This document shows positions 1 through 7,413 of a DNA stretch of 23,342 nucleotides, one piece after another. Where the stretch lies: the NCBI GenBank assembly GCA_902493615.1, contig CABUQK010000015.1, forward strand, positions 1 through 23,342, in the 5' to 3' direction. Position 1 is the first letter of the stretch; the number at the start of each line of letters is the position of its first letter. A program made the translations under genes and the position numbers. The notes under the pieces are model-generated. The model worked only from the letters and a program-made list of their open reading frames with translations. It was not told where the DNA came from and ran no database searches. Source of the DNA: an uncultured Collinsella sp. (GTDB lineage: Bacteria > Actinomycetota > Coriobacteriia > Coriobacteriales > Coriobacteriaceae).

Positions 1-147
1 TTAACCCCCGCCCTCAGCCCCGGAGACCCTCCCTGCCGTCACATTATTCAACCAGTTTTGCGGGCGTGCGCCGCTGCGCGGCTAGCCCGCGTGCTCTTCG
101 GCGGGGTTGGTCTGATGGATCTTGTTGAACTTCGGCCTTTGGCTTAA
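1..147 (+). CDS. Possible 3' end of an unidentified gene (partial)
   Basis: Frame 1 is open from the left edge to a TAA at 145-147, about 48 codons, and the stop lies a few bases before a terminator hairpin with T-runs on both sides. That is what the tail of a plus-strand gene convergent with the phosphodiesterase would look like. The C-terminus would read GGVGLMDLVELRPLA. I do not recognise it. Third-position GC is lower than in neighbouring genes, and another frame is also open from the edge to about 127, so this may be non-coding. A GC-rich hairpin (GCGGGC arms with an inner GCCGC/GCGGC stem) lies at 60-90. Confidence 0.25.
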   Translation, partial: LTPALSPGDPPCRHIIQPVLRACAAARLARVLFGGVGLMDLVELRPLA

Positions 148-149
148 AG

Positions 150-184
150 AAAAACGGGGGACGCATTGTGCATCCCCCGTTTTT
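150..184. terminator. Bidirectional intrinsic terminator
   Basis: The arms ACGGGGGACGC and its near-complement GCATCCCCCGT enclose a short loop. A run of five T follows on the plus strand and, read the other way, five T follow on the minus strand. It sits 8 bases beyond the stop of the minus-strand phosphodiesterase and would also end any plus-strand transcript arriving from the left. Confidence 0.8.
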
Positions 185-191
185 GTTGCGG

Positions 192-659
192 TTAGTCTAG
201 GTCAATAAACTTGGTACTTATGATCTTGCCGTCTTTTACTAGCATTCTGGCCATGGTGGGGCCTCGGGTGCCTCTGGGGTAGCTGGCGCTGCCCGGGTTG
301 AGGACTAAGCAACGGCCCACTTGGGCTTCTTTGGTTACGTGGGTGTGGCCGTTGATGGCTACGTCTACGGATCCCACCGGAAGGTCTTCGCGGTAGTGGG
401 CTACGGCGAATTTAAGGCCTTCGTAGGTAAAGAGTGCAAGACGATCTACATCGGGGCCGTAGTCGCGGTAGTAATCGTTGTTACCCAGTACGGCCCGCAC
501 GGGGGCGATGGTGCATAGGTGCTCGTAGTCCATCTCTGACGTGAGGTCGCCGGCGTGGATAATCAGGTCTGCGCCCTCAAGCTCATCCAAGAGCGCAGGC
601 GATAAATAGCCGTGGGTGTCCGAGATGATGTCGATGCGCTTGGCGCTTGCACTGTTCAT
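192..659 (-). CDS. YfcE/MJ0936-family metallophosphoesterase
   Basis: This is a 155-residue calcineurin-like phosphodiesterase of the small bacterial YfcE/MJ0936 type, a presumably cytosolic two-metal hydrolase that in characterised members cleaves phosphodiester model substrates. The metal-binding series is visible in order: SDTHG (D14, H16), HAGD (D38), GNND (60-62), AHYRE (H88) and GHTH (H105, H107). The usual THGH segment is replaced by VAHYRE, which keeps a histidine. The ATG at 659 was chosen because family homology begins just after it and GGAAGGGA lies upstream; the frame stays open further upstream but that extension looks non-coding. It has its own terminator downstream and another terminator between it and the two-component operon, so it is probably transcribed alone. 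The physiological substrate is unknown. Confidence 0.88.
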   Translation of the reverse strand: MNSASAKRIDIISDTHGYLSPALLDELEGADLIIHAGDLTSEMDYEHLCTIAPVRAVLGNNDYYRDYGPDVDRLALFTYEGLKFAVAHYREDLPVGSVDVAINGHTHVTKEAQVGRCLVLNPGSASYPRGTRGPTMARMLVKDGKIISTKFIDLD

Positions 660-698
660 GGGATCCCTTCCGCAAAAAACGATTCGGCAGATACATAC

Positions 699-748
699 AA
701 AAAGGCCCCACGGCTCCGCAGACGATGGGTCTACAGAGCTGCGGGGCC
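699..748 (-). terminator. Intrinsic terminator of the first LytTR operon
   Basis: Read on the minus strand, GGCCCCGCAGCTC (748-736) pairs imperfectly with GAGCCGTGGGGCC (716-704), and TTTTT follows at 703-699. It starts 7 bases after the response-regulator stop codon and separates that operon from the phosphodiesterase gene. Confidence 0.75.
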
Positions 749-754
749 AGTGTG

Positions 755-1471
755 CTAGAGACTCAGAGCCTTCTTGAGCGGCACGACGCGGCGGCGCGAA
801 ACCGGCACGCGTTCGTCGACGCCCGTAATGCCCAGCTGGATGGCGCCCGAGGGCACCGTCTCGACGTCCGTAACGCACGCCAAGTTGACGATATAGCGAC
901 GGTGAACACGGAAGAAGCCAAAGTCGCAGAGCTTGGCCTCAAACTGCGCCAGCGAGGTCGTCGACAAAAAGCGATCATCGACGGTATAGATGCAGGAGTA
1001 ATCGTCCTTGGCCATGATAAAGCGAATGTCGTCCACGGGAATGAGCACCTTGCGGCCGCCCTTTTCCACCGGGATACGCTCGATGGTCACCTTGCTGTCC
1101 GTAACCGGCTTGGCGCGTTGCATGACCTTCTCGATCGCGCGATCCAAGCGAGCTTCCTCGACCGGCTTCATCAGATAATCGACGGCATCCACGTCGAATG
1201 CCTCGACCGCATGGTCACTATACGCAGTCACAAACACGATCGCCGGCGGATTTTTGAGCTTATGCAGCGCCTCGGCAAGTTGCAGGCCCGAGGCACCGGG
1301 CATCGAGATATCGAGAAACACGACATCCACGCGACTTTCCATAAGCATCTCGATGGCGGAGCGGACGCTCGACGCCTCCGTGATCGTGCCGATCTTGCCC
1401 GTTTGCTCGAGCAGGAAGCGAAGCTCCGAGCGAGCCGGCGCCTCATCATCCACAATCATCGCACGCAGCAT
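755..1471 (-). CDS. LytTR-family response regulator (system 1)
   Basis: This is a 238-residue AgrA/LytR-type response regulator. The receiver domain covers about residues 1-120: acidic pocket VDDE at the start, phospho-acceptor D54 in FLDISMPG, and the conserved lysine in DYLMKPV. The DNA-binding LytTR domain covers about 135-235, with FRVHRRYIVNL and VPVSRRR as landmarks. It should be phosphorylated by the histidine kinase encoded just upstream and then bind paired LytTR half-sites in promoters. The ATG at 1471 is preferred over a TTG at 1492 because GAAAGG sits 10 bases before it and the receiver fold begins there. It follows the kinase gene by 72 bases and ends the operon, with a terminator directly after. 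It resembles the response regulator at 6641-7375, so the two are probably paralogues. Targets are not visible. Confidence 0.93.
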   Translation of the reverse strand: MLRAMIVDDEAPARSELRFLLEQTGKIGTITEASSVRSAIEMLMESRVDVVFLDISMPGASGLQLAEALHKLKNPPAIVFVTAYSDHAVEAFDVDAVDYLMKPVEEARLDRAIEKVMQRAKPVTDSKVTIERIPVEKGGRKVLIPVDDIRFIMAKDDYSCIYTVDDRFLSTTSLAQFEAKLCDFGFFRVHRRYIVNLACVTDVETVPSGAIQLGITGVDERVPVSRRRVVPLKKALSL

Positions 1472-1543
1472 AGGGATAAAACCTTTCGTCAACTAACTAC
1501 GCCGGGCATCCGTCGCATGACGTTGAGCCCGTAGCCCTTTATT

Positions 1544-2887
1544 TTACTCTTGAATGTCAAAGATGCTCTCTGACAAATCAAGATGAAGGAGCACTTTGGT
1601 GCCCTTGCCCGGCGCCGATTCGACACGCGTATAGGAGTGCGGCCCATAAAAGCGATGGATGCGCTCCGAAATATTGTGCATGGCCACACCGGCGCCGCCA
1701 CCCTGGGGAGAGCTGGCGTCGGGACGGGCAGAGCGCTCGTCAAACAGTCTGGCGGCGGTACCCTCATCCATGCCCACGCCATTATCGGCCACGGCAATCA
1801 AGATTGCATCCTCGCCGTCTTGGTGAACGGTCACGTCGATCCTCAGGGCGTCGTCATCGCCCATACCATGACGTACGGCGTTCTCGACAATCGGCTGGAT
1901 CACGAACGCCGGCACCAGCGTATCTTCCACGTCCTCGGACACATCGAACGTCGCAAGCACGCGGTCCTCGCCAAAGCGGGCCTTCTCAAAGGTAAGGTAG
2001 CGCTTGGTCTGTGCAACCTCGCGCGAGACCGGAATAAGCGATCCCGAGTTGTCGAGCGTGGCACGATAGAACGATGAGAACTCACGAAGCAGTTCGCGGG
2101 CCCGCAGCGGGTCGGTGCGCGTAAACGATGCAATGGTGTTCAGCGTGTTGAACAGGAAGTGTGGGTTAATCTGCGCCTGCAGCGCACGCACCTCGGCGCG
2201 CGCTGTGAGTTCCTTTTGCACCTCGAGCTCGTGGATGGCGAGCTGCGTGGACAAGATCTCGGCAAAGCCCGAGGCAAGCGCGTACTGGGTACGGTCGACG
2301 GCGCGCGGGGTCTTGTAGTAGAACTTGAGCGTGCCGACGGTACGATCGCCCACCTTGATGGGGGCGATAATGCCGGCGGGGACTTGGTTGTGCGAGCCAT
2401 CCGAGCCCACGACATCCACCATACGGTTGAACGACTGCACGATGCCATGTTCGATAACGTAGCGTGTGGCAAGCGTGTGGATGGGAGAATCTGGCAGTAG
2501 TTTTTCCTCAAACTCGCCCGCGCAGGCCAACACGTTGCCCTCGTCGGTGATGGCCACCGTCATGGCGCGCGTCTCGGGCAAAATGCGCCGGCACACCAAA
2601 CGCGCCGACTCCTGCGTCAGACCGCCCTTAATGTCCTCGAGCATGGCCGAGGCCACCGAGAGCGTCTCCTCGGTGTACTGGGAGCGCACCGAATCGGGAT
2701 TGAGCGTCAAAAAGATAAAGATGCACAGAAAGATGCACAGCAGCGCGCAGGCAATCACCGTGGCGATCGGCTCGATACCGGTCACCAAGGCAAAAATAAA
2801 GTACACCAGCACGCAAATGGCGCAGGCAACGGCAATGATGCGAAAGATTGATATTGAACTATCGCGCTGGGCGCGGCGGTCGATCAT
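1544..2887 (-). CDS. LytS/YehU-like sensor histidine kinase (system 1)
   Basis: A 447-residue membrane histidine kinase. Two hydrophobic helices (about residues 14-35 and 40-62) are followed by a GAF-like input region (about 75-215). A short coiled linker leads to the His_kinase box with NPHFLFN (H243 as phospho-acceptor). The ATPase domain has the N box QPIVENAVRHG (N336), the G1 box DNGVGM (368-373) and a glycine-rich G2 box near 396-402. Classical LytS has a 5TMR-LYT domain of five or six helices; only two helices are present here, so the sensor is much reduced. The ATG overlaps the TGA of the upstream glycosyltransferase (ATGA), and GGAGGGGG lies before it, which indicates translational coupling. 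Its partner is the response regulator downstream. The signal is unknown. Confidence 0.93.
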   Translation of the reverse strand: MIDRRAQRDSSISIFRIIAVACAICVLVYFIFALVTGIEPIATVIACALLCIFLCIFIFLTLNPDSVRSQYTEETLSVASAMLEDIKGGLTQESARLVCRRILPETRAMTVAITDEGNVLACAGEFEEKLLPDSPIHTLATRYVIEHGIVQSFNRMVDVVGSDGSHNQVPAGIIAPIKVGDRTVGTLKFYYKTPRAVDRTQYALASGFAEILSTQLAIHELEVQKELTARAEVRALQAQINPHFLFNTLNTIASFTRTDPLRARELLREFSSFYRATLDNSGSLIPVSREVAQTKRYLTFEKARFGEDRVLATFDVSEDVEDTLVPAFVIQPIVENAVRHGMGDDDALRIDVTVHQDGEDAILIAVADNGVGMDEGTAARLFDERSARPDASSPQGGGAGVAMHNISERIHRFYGPHSYTRVESAPGKGTKVLLHLDLSESIFDIQE

Positions 2888-4071
2888 TCGGCCCCCTCCA
2901 GGATACTGATCAGTTGTGCGTCACGCCAAAGCCCGTCCATGATCTTGGGCCAAAAGCTCTGGAAACGCAGGTAGCTTGCGGCGTTTTGGCGCGCGTAGGT
3001 CTTGGCCTCGTCAATACCGTGGCGCCAGATGCGCAGGTAGCCCTCATGCTCGCGGGTAAACACGCTGCGGACCATAGCGGTCTTGCGCACGCGGTCGTCG
3101 AGCTCGCGCGAAATCCACGGGCCCGGGTAGGGCATGAGTGATGCCGCCGTAACGGGAATGAGCTCCTTTTGATGCGCGGCGAATGTCAACTTGGCCCGTT
3201 CGTAGTACCAACGGTATACATCCTGCATAAAGCGCGGTGAGCGCTTTTCGGACTCCGGAGGCAGATGGCGCACGGTCCACTCGTTATCGAACCACACGTC
3301 GTAGCCAAACATGCGCATGTTAAAGAGGTAATCCAAGTCCTCGCCGCGGGTGATAAACGGGTCAAAGGCCACACGCGTAAAGGCGCGGGCGTGCAGGGCC
3401 ATCAGGCCGCCGCACACGTAGTTGGAGCGCGAGATGCGGGTGCCCGAGAGCGCCTTTTTCATCCAACGGTTGAACTCGATGCGCTTGGTCCACCAACGAT
3501 GGCAGATGCCCGCCTTGTCCGTGGGAGCCAGCGGCGAGCCGTCGCGATCGTAGAAATAGCCGCTCTTGACCAAGATCGGCAAGCCCTGACGCGTCTGCTG
3601 CCCCAACGCATAGGTCGCGCGCTTCATAAAGTCGGCGTCGATGACAGTCTCATCGTCATCCAAAAAGATAACCGCGTCATGCCCCAGCACAGCGGCACAG
3701 GCTAGCCCCATGTTGCGGATGGCACCGTAGCCTCGCAGGCTCACGCACTCGCCCGAACCCTTGGGCGCGATCTGAGCAACCCGGTCTGCAATGCGCGAGG
3801 CCTGGGTGTTGGTGACAACGGTGACCTTGAGCGTGGGATGCGCGTCGACAATCTCGCGCACGCGCAGCGACACATCGGCTGTGGCAGAAACGGGACAGAC
3901 CACCAAAAGGATGATGCGCGGGATGTCACGTACCTGCTCAAGCGAGGCCAGGCAGCGGTCGAGTTCGGGATTGTCGGCGTTGAGTCGCGTCGAATGGTCA
4001 TAGGTGCCAGGGGCGTTTGCGCAAGCGTCATCGCCCGCCCAATACGTTGGAATCACGACTGTGGCGTTCAT
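2884..4071 (-). CDS. Family 2-like glycosyltransferase
   Basis: A 395-residue GT-A type glycosyltransferase. It opens with the nucleotide-sugar-binding beta-strand start VVIPTYWAGDD. A metal-binding acidic motif, FLDDDETVID, lies at 136-145. GGLMALHARA (221-230) and RGEDLDYLF (242-250) resemble the acceptor and catalytic ED region of GT2 enzymes. No membrane segment or signal peptide is evident, so it should act at the cytosolic face, perhaps on a cell-surface glycan. Donor and acceptor cannot be told from sequence. The start ATG has AGGGAGGGT upstream. Its stop overlaps the start of the LytS-like kinase by four bases, placing it first in a three-gene operon with a two-component system, an unusual arrangement. 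A terminator-shaped hairpin lies 22 bases before its start. Confidence 0.85.
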   Translation of the reverse strand: MNATVVIPTYWAGDDACANAPGTYDHSTRLNADNPELDRCLASLEQVRDIPRIILLVVCPVSATADVSLRVREIVDAHPTLKVTVVTNTQASRIADRVAQIAPKGSGECVSLRGYGAIRNMGLACAAVLGHDAVIFLDDDETVIDADFMKRATYALGQQTRQGLPILVKSGYFYDRDGSPLAPTDKAGICHRWWTKRIEFNRWMKKALSGTRISRSNYVCGGLMALHARAFTRVAFDPFITRGEDLDYLFNMRMFGYDVWFDNEWTVRHLPPESEKRSPRFMQDVYRWYYERAKLTFAAHQKELIPVTAASLMPYPGPWISRELDDRVRKTAMVRSVFTREHEGYLRIWRHGIDEAKTYARQNAASYLRFQSFWPKIMDGLWRDAQLISILEGAE

Positions 4072-4092
4072 GCCTTACCCTCCCTGCAACAC

Positions 4093-4129
4093 AAAAACGG
4101 GACGCCGCCAAACACAGGCGACGCCCCGC
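4093..4129 (-). terminator. Intrinsic terminator between MFS gene and glycosyltransferase
   Basis: On the minus strand CGGGGCGTCGCC, a seven-base loop and GGCGGCGTCCCG are followed by TTTTT. This is a textbook terminator. It lies 114 bases after the MFS stop but only 22 bases before the glycosyltransferase start, so it either ends the MFS transcript or acts as an attenuator in the leader of the next operon. Confidence 0.8.
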
Positions 4130-4144
4130 GACCTAGCTGATTCC

Positions 4145-4173
4145 ATCATACCCACTTGGGCAAATCATTGCTC
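4145..4173 (-). promoter_or_regulatory. Weak candidate promoter upstream of the glycosyltransferase operon
   Basis: The minus strand carries TATGAT (4150-4145), five of six to the -10 consensus, with no convincing -35 box at standard spacing (TTGCGA lies 21 bases upstream). If used, transcription would start near 4138, just before the terminator hairpin. No better promoter was seen between that hairpin and the ATG. Confidence 0.25.
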
Positions 4174-4242
4174 GCAAGTCGCAATGTTTATTGCGGATAA
4201 CCCCAAAAGAGTACCGTGGACAGGCACAATAGCCGCTCGCTC

Positions 4243-5502
4243 CTATGCGGCATGCTCTGCCGCCCGAGTCATGCGGGACAGGCGGACCAGCAGCATAAAG
4301 CCAACGATCAGCAGCACGCCAATGGAAAGGACGCCCAGCGACGGGTTGCCGGTCAGCGAGGTGACGACCGACACTAGGAAAGTGCCCATGACGCTTGCAT
4401 AGCGACCGAAGATGTCAAAGAAGCCGTAGTACTCGTTGGACTTTTCCTTGGGGATAATGCGACCAAAGTAGCTACGGCTAAGCGCCTGCACGCCGCCCTG
4501 GAACAGGCCGACCATAATGGCAAGCACCCAGAATTCAAAGGCGGTCTTTAGGAAGAACGCGGCGAACAGCACAATGCCCATGTAGGCGGCGACTGCCACC
4601 AGGATCATGTTGAGCGTGCCCACGCGTCCGGCGAGCTTGCCGTAGATGATGGCGGACGGAAAGGCCACGAACTGCGTGACGAGCAGCGCCAGGACCAACT
4701 GGGTCGAATCGATGCCCAAAGCCGAGCCGTAGCTGGTAGCCATGGAAATGACCGTGTGCACACCGTCGATATAGAAGAAGAACGCAATCATGTAGACCAG
4801 CACGGTCTTGTTGTGGGCGATCTCGCGCATGGTGTGTCCGACCTCGGAGAACACACCGCCCACGATGTGGCCGATGGTGTCCTCGGGACCGCGCTCGCGA
4901 CCGTACTTTTGCTTATAGGTGCGAATGAGCGGCAGGGTAAAGATGAGCCACCAGGCACCAGTGATGATAAACGACAGACGCGTTGCCAGCATGGTGGGGA
5001 CGCCAAGAGCGGGGCCACCCATGATGAGCGCCAGGCAGATGACGAACGGCACGGTGGAACCGATGTAGCCCCAGGCATAGCCCGAGCTGGACACGGCGTC
5101 CATGCGCTCGTCGGTGGTAATGTCGGGCAGCATGGCGTCGTAGAACGTCATAGAAGAGTTAAGGCCGATGGTGCACAGCACGTACACGGTCAAAAATGCC
5201 ATGGCGGACATTGGGATAGCCTGCGCCAAGCAAAGCACCAGGCCCGTGAGGAAGAAGCCCAAGAAGAACTTGATCTTGTTGCCGGCGTAGTCGGCAAGCG
5301 CGCCCAGAATGGGCATGAGCATGGCGATGACCAGCGAGGCAATCGTCTGCGCATTGCCCCAGGCGACCACCAGGTCGGCCGAAGAAGCGCCGGTATTGAT
5401 GGCGTTAAAGTAAATGGGCACCACCGAGGTATTGAGCAGCACGAGGGCCGAATTGCCCACATCATACATAACCCAGTTACGCTCGAGCTTGGTGTATTTC
5501 AT
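4243..5502 (-). CDS. MFS transporter, UMF1/Atg22-like
   Basis: A 419-residue polytopic membrane protein with about 12 hydrophobic segments. The N-terminus, MKYTKLERNWVMYDVGNSA, matches the UMF1 (Atg22-like) branch of the major facilitator superfamily, where a W-YDxxNSA motif begins helix 1. The cytosolic loop after helix 2 carries GALADYAGNK, the equivalent of the MFS motif A, and a long charged loop near residues 195-215 separates the two six-helix halves. Members of this family have been linked to amino-acid efflux in yeast vacuoles, but bacterial substrates are mostly unknown. The ATG follows GAAGGG by ten bases. It is separated by about 100 bases from the phospholipase-like gene upstream and may share its transcript. 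Confidence 0.9.
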   Translation of the reverse strand: MKYTKLERNWVMYDVGNSALVLLNTSVVPIYFNAINTGASSADLVVAWGNAQTIASLVIAMLMPILGALADYAGNKIKFFLGFFLTGLVLCLAQAIPMSAMAFLTVYVLCTIGLNSSMTFYDAMLPDITTDERMDAVSSSGYAWGYIGSTVPFVICLALIMGGPALGVPTMLATRLSFIITGAWWLIFTLPLIRTYKQKYGRERGPEDTIGHIVGGVFSEVGHTMREIAHNKTVLVYMIAFFFYIDGVHTVISMATSYGSALGIDSTQLVLALLVTQFVAFPSAIIYGKLAGRVGTLNMILVAVAAYMGIVLFAAFFLKTAFEFWVLAIMVGLFQGGVQALSRSYFGRIIPKEKSNEYYGFFDIFGRYASVMGTFLVSVVTSLTGNPSLGVLSIGVLLIVGFMLLVRLSRMTRAAEHAA

Positions 5503-5603
5503 GGACAGGGACCCTTCGTATTCGCCCGATATGCAGTTAGTTCATCGTACCCCAATTGTCCAGAACCGCCGGTAAGGATTCGGCAAAGGGGCACGCACGG
5601 GCC

Positions 5604-6548
5604 CTATTCCTCGCGGTCGAACTCCTCATCGGCATTGAGCACGCGACCGCTGTAGTTGACGTGACTGGTCACGGCATCCATGTCACCGGTCTCGATAAAA
5701 CGTGCGACCGTGCACTCGTAATCGACCAGCGCGCGATCAAAGACCTCGGGGAAACTCTCGTTCGAGACCTCGTCGGTAAAGGGATTCTTCCATGTCAGAT
5801 GGCCCAGGTTACCGGTGCGCTCGGGCAGCTCCGTCGTCACGCGATGGGCAAGGCCATCGAGCAGCGAGTAGTCGTGCACCAAGCCCTCAACCAGCGAGAT
5901 CGCGCGCGTCTTTGCGGAGCCGGCCGGCTCAATCGCGCGGTAAAGTCGCTGCATATTGGCAACGGCAGCACCGTACTCCCCCGCCGGAATGTCAATGCCG
6001 TACACGCGTCCGGCAACATAGCTCATCAGCACGCCGGCCACGCGATTGATGCGATCGGTGGTGACGATCTCGCCCGCCGGCGGGTAATCGTCGACCGTAG
6101 CGCCGGCGCGTTTAAGCTGCAGCATCAGTACATCCAGGTCGCTCTCGATCACGGCATGAACCTGACTGCTCGAATCCTCAAGCTCTGAATCGGACTCCAC
6201 GATGCCAAACTGCTGCTCATAGACAAAAGGATGGGCGTTGCGGTCGAGCACGTAATGAGACAGCAGGCCCAGCGCAAAGGCGCGACCCAAGCTGGCGTCG
6301 CGCGGCAGCAGATGCGACACGCCGTCGCGCAGGCACGCGAACTGGCGAGACATGCGCGACCGATGCATGACCTGCGCCAGCAGCGTGCAGTCGGAAACAC
6401 GCGGTGTCAGAATGTGAAAGAAAAACGGGTCGGGGCCTTGGTTGCCCAAGATAAAGGCAATGCGCTCTTCATCGGACGTGATGACGCCCTGCGGAAGACG
6501 GTCGATGCTTTCCTCGCCAAACAGATGATGGGTGATAAGCGCGGGCAT
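5604..6548 (-). CDS. Zinc-dependent phospholipase C-like protein
   Basis: A 314-residue protein with the hallmarks of the Zn_dep_PLPC family, which is related to bacterial phospholipase C. Likely metal ligands in order are THH (7-8), GNQGPDPFFF (D40), LLSHYVLDRNAHPF (H98, D102, H106) and HAVIESDLD (H131, E135). No signal peptide is visible, unlike secreted phospholipase C, so a cytosolic or membrane-associated hydrolase is more likely; the substrate is unknown. The ATG at 6548 is preferred over a GTG 30 bases upstream because GAAAGGA lies at correct spacing and the conserved ITHHLFG motif begins immediately. It lies between a two-component operon and an MFS gene. Confidence 0.8.
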   Translation of the reverse strand: MPALITHHLFGEESIDRLPQGVITSDEERIAFILGNQGPDPFFFHILTPRVSDCTLLAQVMHRSRMSRQFACLRDGVSHLLPRDASLGRAFALGLLSHYVLDRNAHPFVYEQQFGIVESDSELEDSSSQVHAVIESDLDVLMLQLKRAGATVDDYPPAGEIVTTDRINRVAGVLMSYVAGRVYGIDIPAGEYGAAVANMQRLYRAIEPAGSAKTRAISLVEGLVHDYSLLDGLAHRVTTELPERTGNLGHLTWKNPFTDEVSNESFPEVFDRALVDYECTVARFIETGDMDAVTSHVNYSGRVLNADEEFDREE

Positions 6549-6580
6549 AATGATCCTTTCGATTTCATTCGATGCCACCC

Positions 6581-6607
6581 ATTATGCCCACCGCGCGCCC
6601 ATGCCAA
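6581..6607 (-). promoter_or_regulatory. Candidate promoter for the phospholipase-like gene
   Basis: On the minus strand TTGGCA (6607-6602) and CATAAT (6586-6581) match -35 and -10 boxes at five of six positions each, but the spacer is 15 bases, shorter than optimal. The site lies in the 92-base gap between the second response regulator and this gene. Confidence 0.35.
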
Positions 6608-6640
6608 ACCTGCGATGGTAAACGACGGCACGCAGACCGT

Positions 6641-7375
6641 CTACGCAAGCCCCAAGTGTGCTTTAACCTCGGCAGCGCGACGGCGGGACACGGGCACCGT
6701 CGAGGTTACGCGATCGAGCCTGAGCTCCATAAGACCCGTGGAACCGATCTCGACATTGTGCACGTCCTCCAAATTGACCAGATAGCTGCGGTGGACACGG
6801 ATAAAGCCCTCGGGGGCCAGGCGCCGCTCGAGCGAGGAAATCGACTCATTGATCAGGTATGTTCCCTCGGCGCAGACGGCGTTGCAAAAATCGGCACGCG
6901 CCTCAAAGTAGCAGACGTCTGCGGCGGGAATGAACACCTTTTTGCCCCCGCGGTCCACCGTCAGACGCAAAGGCTGGCGCGGAGCGTGGATAACACGACG
7001 GACACCCAAGGCTGCCTCGATCTTGTCGAGTGCCTTTGACAGGCGTGCGTCCTCGACCGGCTTGACGACATAATCGACGGCATCGAGGTTATAGGCATCG
7101 GCCGCATACTCGGCAAACGCCGTCACAAACACAACCACCGGCGGCGTCTTTAGGTTCTGCAGCGTCTCGGCAAGCTCAATTCCCGAGCGACCGGGCATGG
7201 TAATGTCTAAAAACAGCACGTCGGGCTTGTTCGACAGAATCGACTCCACGGCTTCGGTGACATTGCCCGCCTCGGCAATCTGGCCCACACGCGTATCCTT
7301 TTCCAACAGATAGCGTAGCTCAGCCCTAATGGGAGGTTCGTCATCAACCACCAAGATGTTCCAGCCTTCGGACAT
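6641..7375 (-). CDS. LytTR-family response regulator (system 2)
   Basis: A 244-residue response regulator. The receiver has VVDDE, phospho-acceptor D57 in FLDITMPGRSG and lysine in DYVVKPV. The LytTR DNA-binding domain covers about residues 140-240, with FIRVHRSYLVNLEDV and VPVSRRR. The organisation and many motifs match the regulator at 755-1471. The ATG has AGAGGGGAAG upstream. It lies 38 bases after the stop of its cognate kinase, so the two are co-transcribed. Only a weak hairpin (GACGG/CCGTC, 6624-6641) overlaps the stop codon, with no strong T-run, so some read-through into the phospholipase-like gene is possible. Target promoters are unknown. Confidence 0.93.
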   Translation of the reverse strand: MSEGWNILVVDDEPPIRAELRYLLEKDTRVGQIAEAGNVTEAVESILSNKPDVLFLDITMPGRSGIELAETLQNLKTPPVVVFVTAFAEYAADAYNLDAVDYVVKPVEDARLSKALDKIEAALGVRRVIHAPRQPLRLTVDRGGKKVFIPAADVCYFEARADFCNAVCAEGTYLINESISSLERRLAPEGFIRVHRSYLVNLEDVHNVEIGSTGLMELRLDRVTSTVPVSRRRAAEVKAHLGLA

Positions 7376-7413
7376 ATGTGCTTCCCCTCTTTTTCTCTCA
7401 ATCCAACCGCGTG

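Noticed and set aside
660..878. N-terminal extension of the phosphodiesterase
   Set aside because: The upstream frame crosses a terminator hairpin and part of the neighbouring gene; the ATG at 659 has its own ribosome binding site.
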